Program-made: the position numbers and the translations under genes | DNA from: Lysinibacillus sp. PLM2 | GTDB taxonomy: Bacteria; Bacillota; Bacilli; Bacillales_A; Planococcaceae | Reading direction: 5' to 3' | NCBI GenBank assembly: GCA_023168345.1 | Contig: AP025689.1 | Span: forward strand, 2,540,001 to 2,604,000 | Length of the DNA stretch: 64,000 nucleotides | The notes under the pieces: generated by a model | The model's input: only the letters and a program-made list of their open reading frames with translations | What the model was told of the DNA's origin: nothing | Database searches by the model: none | Shown: positions 10,905 to 20,494 of the stretch, one piece after another | Numbering within the stretch: the first letter of the stretch is position 1 | Layout: each line of letters starts with the position of its first letter

Positions 10905-12155
10905 TTAATAATTCCAAGGGTTTTGGTGCGGTAAATTTTGGTTCATAAATGGGTAGTTTTGGTACATTGGATACATCATTTGTTGCTGCATCATGTGGTG
11001 AGGCATCATTTGATCAGGCATTACATAATGAGGCATATACGGCATTTGTTGCATTGGATATCCCATTACATGCTCATTTGGGCTACCTTGATAAAATTCT
11101 GGAACAGAAGCTTCTTGCAACTGTGAATAATCATCGTAATTATACTTGTGGTCAAACCCTAATTCATGACCTAAATTATTATCTTCTGAAGAAGATGAAT
11201 CTTCTAACCAATCTGGTAAATTTGAATCTTTATCGCCATCTACCATCACAGGAGCAATGTCATAATTTGGCTCAAAATACTGAGGTTCCATAAAATTAGA
11301 GTCAAAATGTTGAGAGCCACCACATCCACAAGGCATCTCCATCATTGGCATTTGTTCCATGTGCATTGGTGCATATTGCATATGCATAGGCAATTGCTGA
11401 TTTCCTCCACAGCCACAAGGTTTAACATGGTGATGATGGGATGGACATGGGTGATGAACTGGCATCACTTGCTCTGGAATATATGGAATGTACACATAAT
11501 ATGGTTGTGGCACTGGAACAAACTCTGTTCTCGTCACTTCTTTTTCCTCAACCTCAGGCTTTGGCATTTGTATCATAATTGGTTGTGGCATTGGCATCGG
11601 CATTGGCATTGGCATAGGTTGTGGTTGCTGTTGCGGCATAATCATTGGCATTGGAACAGGTTGTGGCTGCGGAGTTGGCAAGGTTTGGGTAACTGGTTGT
11701 GTAAAATGTAATTGTGGAGCAAAATCTAAATGAAAATCAGGCATTACTTCTGGTTGTGGTTGTGGCATTGGTGGTGGTGTTGGTACTGGTTGTGGCATAA
11801 TATATTCTGGTAATGGTTGTGGTTGAGTCAGTTTCTCTTTTGAAGAGGGAACCTCCTGCACTGGTGCTTCCTCTACCACTGGCGCCGGTTCTTGTACTGG
11901 TGCTGTCGGTGCTTCTGAAATTGGGATAATTGGTTCAGTTAGTTTTTCTTTATAACTTGTAGTTCGTGTAGTAGCTGTTTTCCCTCTATTTGATCCAGTT
12001 GAAACATTATCAGGTAGAAAGATTTCCATACCTGGCATTACATAATCTGGGTTAGCTAAATGGCTATTAAGACTCTTTAATTCTTCAAAATTAACACCAT
12101 ACTGTTTTGCAATTTTCCAAAGTGTATCTCCCTTTTGAACAACATGAGTTCGCAC
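10905..12155 (-). CDS. safA: Spore coat morphogenetic protein SafA
   Basis: A 416-residue protein with an N-terminal LysM domain (residues 2-48, HVVQKGDTLWKIAKQYG...MPGMEIFLP) nearly identical in layout to B. subtilis SafA, which anchors the inner spore coat at the cortex. The rest is low-complexity: Pro/Gln/Met repeats (about 115-200), a Tyr-rich patch, a His-rich cluster (HHPCPSHHHH) and two CGCGG motifs at about 247-251 and 276-280, ending QNPWNY. The KEKLT element occurs twice (69-73 and 106-110). The start is a GTG behind AGGAGG. In B. subtilis a shorter form also arises from an internal start; several internal Met codons here could allow that. Confidence 0.92.
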   Translation of the reverse strand: MRTHVVQKGDTLWKIAKQYGVNFEELKSLNSHLANPDYVMPGMEIFLPDNVSTGSNRGKTATTRTTSYKEKLTEPIIPISEAPTAPVQEPAPVVEEAPVQEVPSSKEKLTQPQPLPEYIMPQPVPTPPPMPQPQPEVMPDFHLDFAPQLHFTQPVTQTLPTPQPQPVPMPMIMPQQQPQPMPMPMPMPMPQPIMIQMPKPEVEEKEVTRTEFVPVPQPYYVYIPYIPEQVMPVHHPCPSHHHHVKPCGCGGNQQLPMHMQYAPMHMEQMPMMEMPCGCGGSQHFDSNFMEPQYFEPNYDIAPVMVDGDKDSNLPDWLEDSSSSEDNNLGHELGFDHKYNYDDYSQLQEASVPEFYQGSPNEHVMGYPMQQMPYMPHYVMPDQMMPHHMMQQQMMYPMYQNYPFMNQNLPHQNPWNY

Positions 12156-12301
12156 AATACATCCTCCTTTTCTCGTTTTATAATATGTGAAGCAATAAAA
12201 AAGGACACAAAAAATATCGGATGATTTCCTTCCTCGTGATAAACTATGAATGTGGTATCAATTTATATACATAAAAAGTCGAAAAAAGGAGCTTTTTAAA
12301 A

Positions 12302-12832
12302 TTGAAAAAAATGTTAGGTGAAGAACGGCGTAAGGAACTTCTTACATTATTAAAAAACTCAAAACAACCGATTACTGGAACTGATTTAGCAAAACAAGCA
12401 AATGTTTCTCGTCAAGTAATTGTTAATGATATGAATTTGTTAAAAGCTCGTAATGAGCCAATTATAGCAACAAGTCAAGGGTATTTATATTTAACAACCG
12501 ACGAGCAAAGCAATACCTATGAACGTAAAATTGTTTGTTTACATACGACTGAACAAGCAGAAGATGAAATGTCGACAATTGTTGATTGTGGAGTAACTCT
12601 AAAAAATGTTATTGTAGAACACCCATTGTATGGAGAAATCACCGCTTCCATGATGATTTCAAATCGTTTAGAGGTACAAAACTTTATTCAACGTGTGAAG
12701 GATACAAAAGCAAGCTTACTTTCTAAACTTACTAATGGAACACATTTGCATGTTATTTCAGCTCCAAGTATCGAACAACTAGACTCAGCGGTGCAACGTT
12801 TAAGAGAAAAAGGATATCTAGTAGAAGAGTAA
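12302..12832 (+). CDS. niaR: NiaR nicotinate-responsive repressor of NAD synthesis
   Basis: A 176-residue regulator: an N-terminal winged helix (RRKELLTLLKNSKQPITG, then NVSRQVIVNDMNLL as recognition helix) and a C-terminal 3H domain named for three histidines; candidate metal ligands are in VEHPLYGEI and NGTHLHVI. The family (YrxA) represses nad genes when niacin is present. The start is TTG at 12302, placed 10 nt after AAAGGAG; the ATG three codons on is less well spaced. In B. subtilis it lies beside nifS-nadBCA; none of those genes is here, so its targets must be elsewhere. Divergent from safA. Confidence 0.9.
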   Translation: MKKMLGEERRKELLTLLKNSKQPITGTDLAKQANVSRQVIVNDMNLLKARNEPIIATSQGYLYLTTDEQSNTYERKIVCLHTTEQAEDEMSTIVDCGVTLKNVIVEHPLYGEITASMMISNRLEVQNFIQRVKDTKASLLSKLTNGTHLHVISAPSIEQLDSAVQRLREKGYLVEE

Positions 12833-12835
12833 AAA

Positions 12836-12882
12836 AAAGGATGGCCAGCTGATCAAAATCAGTAATGGCACATCCTTTTAAT
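12836..12882. terminator. Shared terminator between niaR and pheA
   Basis: AAAGGATGnCCA and TGGnnCATCCTTTT pair around the GCTGATCAAAATCAG inner hairpin. Runs of A and T flank both sides, so it can end both convergent genes. Confidence 0.85.
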
Positions 12883-12959
12883 TTTTAGTTGGAAATTTAT
12901 ATGTTATTAATATGAATTAAATGAAAGGATTACATTTAAATACCCTTTTTTAAGTAAAA

Positions 12960-13838
12960 TTACCCTTCTGGTGTCAAATGTGTATAATAAGTACCTAAAG
13001 ATTTAACAGTAACACCAATTGAATTTAGCTCTTCAAAGGCACCTTTCATCATTACATCATTTTCATCAGCAAGCACATCTGCAATAAAGAAATAATGACC
13101 TAATCCAGTTTTTAATGGTCGAGATTCAATTTTACTCAAGTTTAACTTTCTCCATGCAAGAACTGATAAAACTTGATGCAGTGTTCCTGATTCATCTGAA
13201 GGAAGTGTAAACATAATAGTTGTCTTTGGATTCGCCTCAGCTGTTTCCACTGGCAATCTAGTATTATGACGAGAGAGTACAAAGAAGCGCGTATGATTAA
13301 AGTGAAAATCATGAATGTTTTTTTCTACTATTTCTAAGCCATACTTTTCTGCTGATGATGCATTCCCTATTGCTGCTATACAACGTTCAGGAGTCTCTGC
13401 GACAAGTTTAGCTGCCGCTGAAGTTGATGATATTTGACTTAATGGTACTCCACTAAATCGATAAAACAAATATTTGTGACATTGAGCAAGTGCATGCGGG
13501 TGGGAATAAATTTCCTCAACATGCTGCCAATTATGAACTTGCGATTTATTCACCATTAAATGCTGTTGTATTTTTTCTAAAATTTCTGCTACAACATATA
13601 AATTAACTTCATGAAATAAATAATCAATCGTTAATGGAACGATTCCTTCTAATGCATTTTCAAGAGGAACCACAGCATACTCTACTTTACCTTCTACAAC
13701 CGCATCAATACATTCTGGAATGGTTGTCATTGGCATTAACTGATTATCGGGAAAAAGCCCCTTTGTCGCTATATATGTAAAAGATGCCTCTGGTCCTAAA
13801 TAGGCGATTTTTTTATCTTGCTCAATTATCACACTCAT
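12960..13838 (-). CDS. pheA: Prephenate dehydratase
   Basis: A 292-residue monofunctional prephenate dehydratase making phenylpyruvate for phenylalanine. The catalytic domain (about 8-190) shows YLGPEASFTY at the start, the essential HTRFFVL (TRF) motif, and the C-terminal ACT regulatory domain (about 205-285) has the phenylalanine-binding IESRPLKT (ESRP) motif. No chorismate mutase domain. It follows pheB by 37 bp. The annotated ATG lies very near the AGGGGGG ribosome site; a GTG two codons in is better spaced and could be the real start. Confidence 0.95.
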   Translation of the reverse strand: MSVIIEQDKKIAYLGPEASFTYIATKGLFPDNQLMPMTTIPECIDAVVEGKVEYAVVPLENALEGIVPLTIDYLFHEVNLYVVAEILEKIQQHLMVNKSQVHNWQHVEEIYSHPHALAQCHKYLFYRFSGVPLSQISSTSAAAKLVAETPERCIAAIGNASSAEKYGLEIVEKNIHDFHFNHTRFFVLSRHNTRLPVETAEANPKTTIMFTLPSDESGTLHQVLSVLAWRKLNLSKIESRPLKTGLGHYFFIADVLADENDVMMKGAFEELNSIGVTVKSLGTYYTHLTPEG

Positions 13839-13875
13839 TGCCCCCTAGTGAATATTAAAGTTAAGTATCTATTTT

Positions 13876-14331
13876 TTATAATGCCCCCGAACTAATAACC
13901 TCTGCTGCTTCTACAAATTCTAGCTTATTAATTTGCTCAATTAGTTCATTTAGATCAATCGACATGCTTGTCACATCAAGTGATAATGTTACATTTGCTC
14001 GTCCTTGTATTGGAATCGTCTGATGTATTGTTAAAACATTACAATGAGCTATTGTTATAATTTCTAAAAGCTTTGCAAGTGTCCCTTTTTGATCCTGTAA
14101 CTGGATGATAATCGTTAAAATTCGTTCTTGTACAATTGAGTGGAATGGGAATACTGCATCACGATATTTATAAAAAGCACTTCTTGATAAATCAACTTTT
14201 TTTACAGCATCCCAAATTGAAGAAACTGTACCACTTTCTAAAAGTTGTTTTGCTTCTAGAGTTTTTTGCATCGCATCAGTCAATACATCTTCTCTTACCA
14301 AATAATACTTTTGATTTGCAACGTTTTTCAT
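13876..14331 (-). CDS. pheB: PheB-type ACT-domain protein (UPF0735)
   Basis: A 151-residue protein: N-terminal helical part with YYLVREDVLTDAMQKTLEAK and SRSAFYKYRDAVFPFH, then a C-terminal ACT domain (about 70-147, ILTIIIQLQDQKGTLAKLLEII). In B. subtilis pheB sits between obg and pheA as here. It is thought to sense an amino acid and act in regulation; the exact role is not settled. Start ATG follows GAGGGGG. A small hairpin (ATTCGC/GCGAAT, 14352-14368) lies just upstream. Confidence 0.92.
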   Translation of the reverse strand: MKNVANQKYYLVREDVLTDAMQKTLEAKQLLESGTVSSIWDAVKKVDLSRSAFYKYRDAVFPFHSIVQERILTIIIQLQDQKGTLAKLLEIITIAHCNVLTIHQTIPIQGRANVTLSLDVTSMSIDLNELIEQINKLEFVEAAEVISSGAL

Positions 14332-14456
14332 ACGCTACCCCCTCATAATTCATTCGCAAAAAGCGAATTGGAGGCCATAGAATAATTGAATCTTCAATCA
14401 TACATATCACGGCCCCCCAGACATTAACAACAATTTAGTTTAAATACGTAAAGTCT

Positions 14457-15746
14457 TTAATCTACAAAATCAAATTCAAATTCTAACAATCTTACTGTAT
14501 CCCCGTCTTTTGCACCTTTTTCGCGCAATGCTTCGTCTACACCCATCGCACGAAGTTGTCTAGCAAAACGACGAATACCATCTTCTCTACTGAAGTCTGT
14601 CATTTTAAACAAACGTTCAATTGAGTATCCACTAAGGACAAACGCTCCATCATCATCACGAGTAATTTCGAAGTCTTCACCTTTTTTCTCATGTTTATAA
14701 AGTACTGTAGCGTTACTTGTTTCTTCTTCGATTTCATGGAGTGTGAATTCGGGTGTTACTTCTAATAAGTCTGCGATCTCATATAAGACAGGCTTTAATC
14801 CTTGACGAGAAAGTGCTGATACCGGGAACACTTTTACAGAGTCTCCAACTTTCTTTAAAAACTCTTCTAAGTTTTCTTCTGCGTTTGGCATATCCATTTT
14901 ATTTGCAACAACAATTTGGGGACGTTCAGTTAAACGTAAATTGTATTGTTTTAGTTCCTCATTAATTGTGATGTAATCCTCGTATGGGTCTCGTCCTTCT
15001 ACACCGCTCATATCAACTACATGAACTATTACACGTGTACGTTCAATATGTCGAAGAAATTGCATACCTAGTCCAACGCCTTGATGGGCACCTTCTATTA
15101 ATCCTGGTAAATCTGCCATAGCAAAGCTTCGACCATCATCTGTCTCCACCATTCCTAAATTTGGCACGATAGTAGTAAAATGATAAGCACCTATTTTCGG
15201 CTTTGCAGCAGATACAACGGATAAAATTGTTGATTTCCCGACACTTGGGAACCCAACAAGACCAACGTCTGCTAAAACTTTTAATTCCAATATAACATTT
15301 AATTCTTGTCCTGGCTCACCTTTTTCAGCAAGTTCAGGCGCTGGATTTGCCGGTGTCGCAAATCTTGAATTACCACGACCTCCACGACCGCCGCGAGCGA
15401 TGACAGCTGTTTGCCCATGCTCAACTAAATCTGCAATAACAGCTTTTGTTTCTTCATTTATCACAACAGTTCCAGGCGGCACTTTAATAATTAAATCGTC
15501 TGCTTTTTTCCCATGCATTCCTTTACTCATTCCGTGTTCACCACGTTCAGCTTTGAAATGACGTTTATATCTAAAATCCATTAATGTACGTAAGCCTTCT
15601 TCAACTTGGAAGACTACATTCCCACCATGTCCTCCATCGCCACCAGCAGGACCACCATTTGGAACGAATTTCTCACGGCGAAAAGCGACCATACCATCCC
15701 CGCCGTCTCCACCTTTTACATAAATTTTCACGTGATCAACAAACAT
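14457..15746 (-). CDS. obg: GTPase Obg (CgtA), ribosome assembly and stress signalling
   Basis: About 429 residues in three parts: glycine-rich Obg fold ([16 protein letters not shown] to about 158), G domain with P-loop [19 protein letters not shown] and NKMD, and the C-terminal OCT domain (about 350-429, ending EFEFDFVD). Obg binds the 50S subunit and in B. subtilis is needed for sporulation and the general stress response. I place the start at 15746 (AGGAGTGAAATCA then ATG); a GTG three codons earlier would overlap the ribosome site. It begins 18 bp after spo0B, its partner gene in B. subtilis. Confidence 0.97.
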   Translation of the reverse strand: MFVDHVKIYVKGGDGGDGMVAFRREKFVPNGGPAGGDGGHGGNVVFQVEEGLRTLMDFRYKRHFKAERGEHGMSKGMHGKKADDLIIKVPPGTVVINEETKAVIADLVEHGQTAVIARGGRGGRGNSRFATPANPAPELAEKGEPGQELNVILELKVLADVGLVGFPSVGKSTILSVVSAAKPKIGAYHFTTIVPNLGMVETDDGRSFAMADLPGLIEGAHQGVGLGMQFLRHIERTRVIVHVVDMSGVEGRDPYEDYITINEELKQYNLRLTERPQIVVANKMDMPNAEENLEEFLKKVGDSVKVFPVSALSRQGLKPVLYEIADLLEVTPEFTLHEIEEETSNATVLYKHEKKGEDFEITRDDDGAFVLSGYSIERLFKMTDFSREDGIRRFARQLRAMGVDEALREKGAKDGDTVRLLEFEFDFVD

Positions 15747-15764
15747 TGATTTCACTCCTATTCT

Positions 15765-16280
15765 CTAGGTCAATTCATATTTCCAAGATTCATTTGTCTC
15801 TTCATATGTTTGAACTTTCAATTTCGCTAATTTTTCATGTTTAAATGCATCTGTATTCCATTTCCCTTGAAGATGAAAGGTTAGTTTAAACACCTCTTTA
15901 TTGGATTCAATTTGAATGAAAAGATGTTGTTCTGTATATGCATCTAGACCATCGTAAACATGAATAATTGTCTTTTCTAAGTATTCTACAATTTCCTCAT
16001 CATTTTGCGTTTCATTAGCATCCACTATATTACAACTTAGATGAATATTTATTGAAGGGAATCGCCATCGGGCCGTGTGTAGCCATTCAGCTGTTTTAGG
16101 TAAATCCAACTTGTTTAAGTCTGAAAATGTTCTATAACTTTCAGATATTTCTTTTATAATCCCTTTTGATTCTTCGGTACGGCCTAACTCTAAATTCATA
16201 TTTAATACTTGAAGATGATTCATAAAATCATGATTTGCATATCGCAAAACCTCGATGATTGAAAGTGGTTGTTGTTTCAT
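15765..16280 (-). CDS. spo0B: Sporulation initiation phosphotransferase Spo0B
   Basis: A 171-residue protein of the phosphorelay that passes phosphate from Spo0F to Spo0A. The helical hairpin carries RYANHDFMNHLQVL; by likeness to B. subtilis, His17 is the phosphate-bearing residue. A degenerate ATPase-like C-terminal domain follows. The start at 16280 is set by GGAGTG with 6-nt spacing; the upstream frame to 16316 lacks one. Gene order (rpmA, spo0B, obg) is as in B. subtilis. Spo0B diverges quickly, so identification depends on the H-box plus context. Confidence 0.9.
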   Translation of the reverse strand: MKQQPLSIIEVLRYANHDFMNHLQVLNMNLELGRTEESKGIIKEISESYRTFSDLNKLDLPKTAEWLHTARWRFPSINIHLSCNIVDANETQNDEEIVEYLEKTIIHVYDGLDAYTEQHLFIQIESNKEVFKLTFHLQGKWNTDAFKHEKLAKLKVQTYEETNESWKYELT

Positions 16281-16426
16281 ATTATTCACTCCAAATATAA
16301 CTGACGTAAAAATCAACTGATAATGAGAGTTATGTATTTCTTAGTATAACAAGTTTTTCTATATATTTCTTGTTCGCAATAATAATAATGAGTAAATACT
16401 TATGAAAATTCCAATTATTCATCATA

Positions 16427-16456
16427 AAAAAAGGACTGCATAAAGCAGCCCCTTAG
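16427..16456 (-). terminator. Second of two tandem terminators after rpmA
   Basis: AAGGnGCTGC and GCAGnCCTT pair around TTTAT, followed on the minus strand by TTTTTTTAT. Confidence 0.75.
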
Positions 16457-16484
16457 GTAATCTTGCTTGATTTCTTTGACAATA

Positions 16485-16512
16485 TAAAAGGACTGCCTGA
16501 GCAGTCCTTTCG
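16485..16512 (-). terminator. First terminator after rpmA
   Basis: AAAGGACTGC ctga GCAGTCCTTT is a perfect 10-bp stem with a 4-nt loop, directly after the rpmA stop, followed by TTTTATATT on the minus strand. Confidence 0.9.
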
Positions 16513-16513
16513 A

Positions 16514-17165
<652 letters not shown>

Positions 17166-17180
17166 CTTTTCACCTCTGAC

Positions 17181-17489
17181 TTAAGCGTTGATAGATTCAA
17201 CAACTAATTTAGTGTAAGGTTGACGATGACCTTGTTTACGACGGTAGTTTTTCTTCGCTTTGTATTTGAATACAGTGATTTTTTTAGCGCGACCTTCTTT
17301 AACAACTTTCGCTGTTACAGTAGCACCTTCAACTGTTGGAGCTCCAACTTTAACTGTTTCGCCACCTACGAATAAAACTTTATCAAAAGTTACTACTTCA
17401 TCAGCTTCGACACCTAGTTTTTCAACATAGATTTCTTGTCCAGCTTCTACTTTGATTTGTTTACCACCAGTTTCGATAATTGCGTACAT
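17181..17489 (-). CDS. rplU: 50S ribosomal protein L21
   Basis: A 102-residue L21 ([18 protein letters not shown] at the start; [15 protein letters not shown] near the end, the rRNA-binding signature). First gene of rplU-prp-rpmA. GAGGAGGTG lies 7 nt upstream. A leader of about 110 nt precedes it and probably regulates the operon. Confidence 0.98.
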   Translation of the reverse strand: MYAIIETGGKQIKVEAGQEIYVEKLGVEADEVVTFDKVLFVGGETVKVGAPTVEGATVTAKVVKEGRAKKITVFKYKAKKNYRRKQGHRQPYTKLVVESINA

Positions 17490-17600
17490 TTTACTGCACC
17501 TCCTCTTAGACTCAGACTCGCCTGATATGAAAGGTGATCAACAGATTCTTATAAACCTTTCCAGAGCGGTTGTAGCACGGGTGCTACAAACAATAACATT
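17490..17600 (-). ncRNA. Probable L21 leader (cis-regulatory 5' UTR of rplU)
   Basis: The region directly upstream of rplU holds a strong hairpin, TTGTAGCAC/GTGCTACAA (about 17570-17590), and a second paired segment before the ribosome site. Position and length fit the ribosomal protein L21 leader known upstream of rplU in Bacilli. I did not fit it to the published consensus, so the call rests on context and the hairpin. Confidence 0.55.
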
Positions 17601-17623
17601 AAAATACTAACACAGCGTCCTTT

Positions 17624-18238
17624 TTAAGTCAATCTTTTCATTACGTGTTTTTCAAAAGCTAATCGATATTTTCGATAACGCCATTCACTTATAATTTTCA
17701 TTAATAAAAACAAGCTTAAAATAAAAATAAAAAGAGAGCGAGGTAAAAGAATAAATGTGATAAGTACTGAAAAAATAATAAGAATTAAGGATATGGCTAG
17801 AAAAAATTCATAACTTCTAGCATTCCCATTAAAAATCAATATTAAAGAAAAAACAATCCTACCGCCATCTAAAGGCCAAATAGGAATTAAATTAATCAAT
17901 AATAATATCATTTGTATTTTTAAAAAGGGTTCTGCAAACAAAGGATCTAACAATGGTGTAACCAATATACACCCTAATGTTGCAATAGGACCTCCAAGAG
18001 CTATAAACAGTTGTTTTGAAGGATTAAGCGCAAAACCACTCTGCAACTCAATTTCTCCACCATACGGCATTATGACACAACGCTCCACCTTTACCTTGAC
18101 TAGCCAAGCAGCTATTAAATGACCTACTTCATGGACAATTAGAGATGTTAAAATCATTGCGTAATACGCTACATCACCATATAAAACCATACCAAATAAT
18201 AATGGTAGGAATAATGGGTGGATTACCATTCGAGTCAC
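17624..18238 (-). CDS. spoIVFB: Stage IV sporulation protease SpoIVFB
   Basis: An M50 site-2-type metalloprotease, hydrophobic, with HEVGH (in LIVHEVGHLIAAW) as zinc-binding helix and PLDGGRIVFS supplying the aspartate. In the mother cell it cuts the pro-sequence from sigma-K. I prefer the GTG at 18238, because it overlaps the spoIVFA stop as GTGA, a translational-coupling layout; an ATG at 18262 in the same frame would overlap spoIVFA by 28 bp. At about 204 residues it is smaller than the 288-residue B. subtilis protein and appears to lack the C-terminal CBS-like domain. Confidence 0.92.
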   Translation of the reverse strand: MTRMVIHPLFLPLLFGMVLYGDVAYYAMILTSLIVHEVGHLIAAWLVKVKVERCVIMPYGGEIELQSGFALNPSKQLFIALGGPIATLGCILVTPLLDPLFAEPFLKIQMILLLINLIPIWPLDGGRIVFSLILIFNGNARSYEFFLAISLILIIFSVLITFILLPRSLFIFILSLFLLMKIISEWRYRKYRLAFEKHVMKRLT

Positions 18239-18801
18239 GATTGAACATACTCTCTCATCCATTTAATCGTTTCTTCTAAATTCAATGATTTCCCATTCGT
18301 CTCTATTTGTATATAAAGATCGCCGGCCTCATCTTTATTTGCAATTGTTTGTCCTTTAGCTACTGAAGTGTAGGGTAACACTGAAAATGAATCCAAAAAG
18401 CCATAGGTAACCGTTGTATTATTTTCATAATAAACAGATATTGTTCTTCCAATATTCGTATTATGCCCGGTAAATACAATTAAGCCATTCTCAATCGCTA
18501 ATATTGGAAGTGGCTTCTCAAACGTTAATAAGTATCCATCATCATATGGTTTTACTGCAATAAAAGATAAAAGCTGATTGTCAACCGCTTCTTGTGAAAC
18601 AGCTATTGTTGGGTCTTCTTCAGTCCCAAAGGCTTCTCTTAAAACATTGCGCATAAAATTCAAATCCTCAGAGCTATATACAATTTTTTTAATATCCGTA
18701 TTTATTTGTCCATTTTGTTGTAAATGATTCGTTGCAAGAACCGCAACACATAAAAGCCCTGCACCAATCCATTTCCATTTTTTAGACACATGATCATCCA
18801 T
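18235..18801 (-). CDS. spoIVFA: SpoIVFA, membrane regulator of SpoIVFB
   Basis: A 188-residue protein with a short cytosolic N-terminus, one membrane helix (about 10-26, WIGAGLLCVAVLATNHL) and an outer domain of M23/LytM type that has lost the metal-binding residues (TVTYGFLDS, QTIANKDEAGDLYIQIETNG). It holds SpoIVFB silent until a forespore signal arrives. The pair is translationally coupled. The start ATG has a weak ribosome site. A possible sigma-E promoter with a dyad lies just upstream. Confidence 0.85.
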   Translation of the reverse strand: MDDHVSKKWKWIGAGLLCVAVLATNHLQQNGQINTDIKKIVYSSEDLNFMRNVLREAFGTEEDPTIAVSQEAVDNQLLSFIAVKPYDDGYLLTFEKPLPILAIENGLIVFTGHNTNIGRTISVYYENNTTVTYGFLDSFSVLPYTSVAKGQTIANKDEAGDLYIQIETNGKSLNLEETIKWMREYVQS

Positions 18802-18814
18802 TCTAATTTTTCAT

Positions 18815-18855
18815 AGTATATGAAGAATATAAAATTATGATTCTAGGAGAATCAT
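18815..18855 (-). promoter_or_regulatory. Possible sigma-E-type promoter and dyad upstream of spoIVFA
   Basis: On the minus strand a perfect dyad ATGATTCT-CCT-AGAATCAT (18837-18855) ends in GAATCAT, which is 14 nt from CATATACT (18815-18822). These resemble the sigma-E -35 and -10 elements. Sigma-E control of this operon is established in B. subtilis; the placement here is inference, and the predicted leader would be very short. Confidence 0.35.
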
Positions 18856-18947
18856 TACTAAAACAACAGGATAATATTATCCCGTTCTTTTAAACTTATT
18901 AGAATTATATTTTACTTAAGGTGAAACTATTAATTCTTTTAGAAAAA

Positions 18948-18993
18948 TAAAAAAAATGTCCCACTACAAAACTTTTGTAAGTGGGACATTTTA
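18948..18993. terminator. Terminator after minD
   Basis: AAAATGTCCCACT..ACAAAA and TTTTGT..AGTGGGACATTTT pair with almost no loop; on the minus strand a long T-run follows. It ends the mreBCD-minCD unit before spoIVFA. Confidence 0.9.
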
Positions 18994-19000
18994 GTACTCT

Positions 19001-19798
19001 TTATCTTGAAAAAATAGATTTAAATTTTGCAAACATACCTTTATGTTCCTCATCTAATGTCATAAGAGGCACTGATTCACCAAGAATTCTTCGAGCAATA
19101 TTGCGATAGCCTAATGAAGCCTTATTGTTTGGATCCATGACAATAGGTTCACCTTTATTCGAAGAGCTGATCACATTTTCATCTTCAATAATAATTCCTA
19201 ATAAATCGATTGAAAGATGTGCTGTTATCTCATTAATATCAAGGGTGTCTCCATTTTTCATAAGGCTTTTTCGAATTCGATTAATAATAAGTCTTGGCGG
19301 CTCTATATTTTCTTGTTCTAGTAGTCCAATGATTCGATCAGCATCACGTACAGCTGATATTTCTGGTGTCGTAACAACAATTGCTTGATCTGCACCAGCT
19401 ACTGCATTTCGATATCCTTGTTCAATACCAGCAGGGCAATCGATTAAAACATAATCAAATTCACGTTTCAACTCATCTACTAGACTCTTCATTTGCTCTG
19501 GATTCACAGCATTTTTATCTGTTGTTTGAGCAGCAGGCAATAAAAATAGTTTTTCCTCTACACGTTTATCACGAACAAGTGCTTGATGTGGTTTGCATCG
19601 ACCTTCAACAACATCGACTAAATCATAGATAATACGATTTTCCAAGCCGAGAACAACATCAAGATTACGTAATCCGATATCTGTATCGATTAAACATACT
19701 TTTTTACCTTGAAGAGCCAATGCAGTTCCAAGATTGGCAGTAGTTGTTGTTTTACCAACACCACCTTTACCTGAAGTAATAACTATTGCTTCCCCCAC
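19001..19798 (-). CDS. minD: Septum-site determining ATPase MinD
   Basis: A 265-residue ParA/MinD ATPase that places MinC at the membrane and prevents division at the poles. The deviant Walker A SGKGGVGKTTTT begins at residue 9, DCPAGIEQGY is the switch region, and the C-terminal amphipathic helix (KGMFAKFKSIFSR) is the membrane anchor. The true start is a GTG at 19798, 8 nt after GGAGG and 1 nt past the minC stop; the longer ATG frame to 19870 lies inside minC. Confidence 0.97.
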   Translation of the reverse strand: MGEAIVITSGKGGVGKTTTTANLGTALALQGKKVCLIDTDIGLRNLDVVLGLENRIIYDLVDVVEGRCKPHQALVRDKRVEEKLFLLPAAQTTDKNAVNPEQMKSLVDELKREFDYVLIDCPAGIEQGYRNAVAGADQAIVVTTPEISAVRDADRIIGLLEQENIEPPRLIINRIRKSLMKNGDTLDINEITAHLSIDLLGIIIEDENVISSSNKGEPIVMDPNNKASLGYRNIARRILGESVPLMTLDEEHKGMFAKFKSIFSR

Positions 19799-19799
19799 A

Positions 19800-20468
19800 T
19801 TAGCTTCCTCCTTTTGCACTATATAAAAATGGGCGTAAATTTCTGACCTCTTGCAAACGATCATATGCAATTACACCATTTTCATCAATATAGGCAACGA
19901 TTTGTTCTCTTTGTTCTGTTACAAATGGTTTCTCATTAGACATTACGTCTATTTTATCAGAAATATAAACATGCGTTGGTTCGAAATGGGAAGCTGTAAT
20001 AATAGCGTTATCATTTCCACTTAACCCCGCATGTACTAAACCTTTTAAATTACCTAGTACAAAAATACTTCCTCCAGCTTCAACACGACCATTCGGATTA
20101 ACATCACCAACAATAATGATATCGCCAGAAGCTTTCACAATTTGTCCTGAACGAACGATACCAACATATGTGTCTCGTATGCTTGCTTGAACTTGTTCAT
20201 TACATTCAGTCAAGCTTATAACTTCACTATGAACGTGTAATACGTGCATTTTTCCAGATTGTTCTACCATTTGTACCAATTCGTTTTTTTGTTCAACCGT
20301 TAAAAAACGATATCCAATATCAAGATGAACATCAACTTTGTTATCGATACCGCCTTCAGAGATTTTGTTTTCTAATTCATCTAATAAATCTGCGTAGGCG
20401 CAACTGTCATCAAGTCGAAGAACCAACCCATCTTTTGTCCCTTTTATATGGACAAGCTGTTTTTTCAT
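19800..20468 (-). CDS. minC: Septum-site determining protein MinC
   Basis: About 222 residues. The N-terminal FtsZ-inhibiting domain (LVHIKGTKDGLVLRLDD) is followed by the C-terminal beta-helix (IVRSGQIVKASGDIIIVGDV, VEAGGSIFVLGNLKGLVHAG) that dimerises and binds MinD. The start at 20468 is chosen because GAGGTG precedes it; the ATG at 20486 includes that site in the coding part. minC, minD and mreBCD are in one direction with tiny gaps, as in B. subtilis. Confidence 0.95.
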   Translation of the reverse strand: MKKQLVHIKGTKDGLVLRLDDSCAYADLLDELENKISEGGIDNKVDVHLDIGYRFLTVEQKNELVQMVEQSGKMHVLHVHSEVISLTECNEQVQASIRDTYVGIVRSGQIVKASGDIIIVGDVNPNGRVEAGGSIFVLGNLKGLVHAGLSGNDNAIITASHFEPTHVYISDKIDVMSNEKPFVTEQREQIVAYIDENGVIAYDRLQEVRNLRPFLYSAKGGS

Positions 20469-20494
20469 AAAAAAGTGACACCTCACGCTAATTT

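Noticed and set aside
11307-11711. Plus-strand frame rich in His and Trp opposite safA
   Set aside because: It is the mirror of the Met/Pro/Gln codon repeats of SafA; no ribosome site and no likeness to a known protein.
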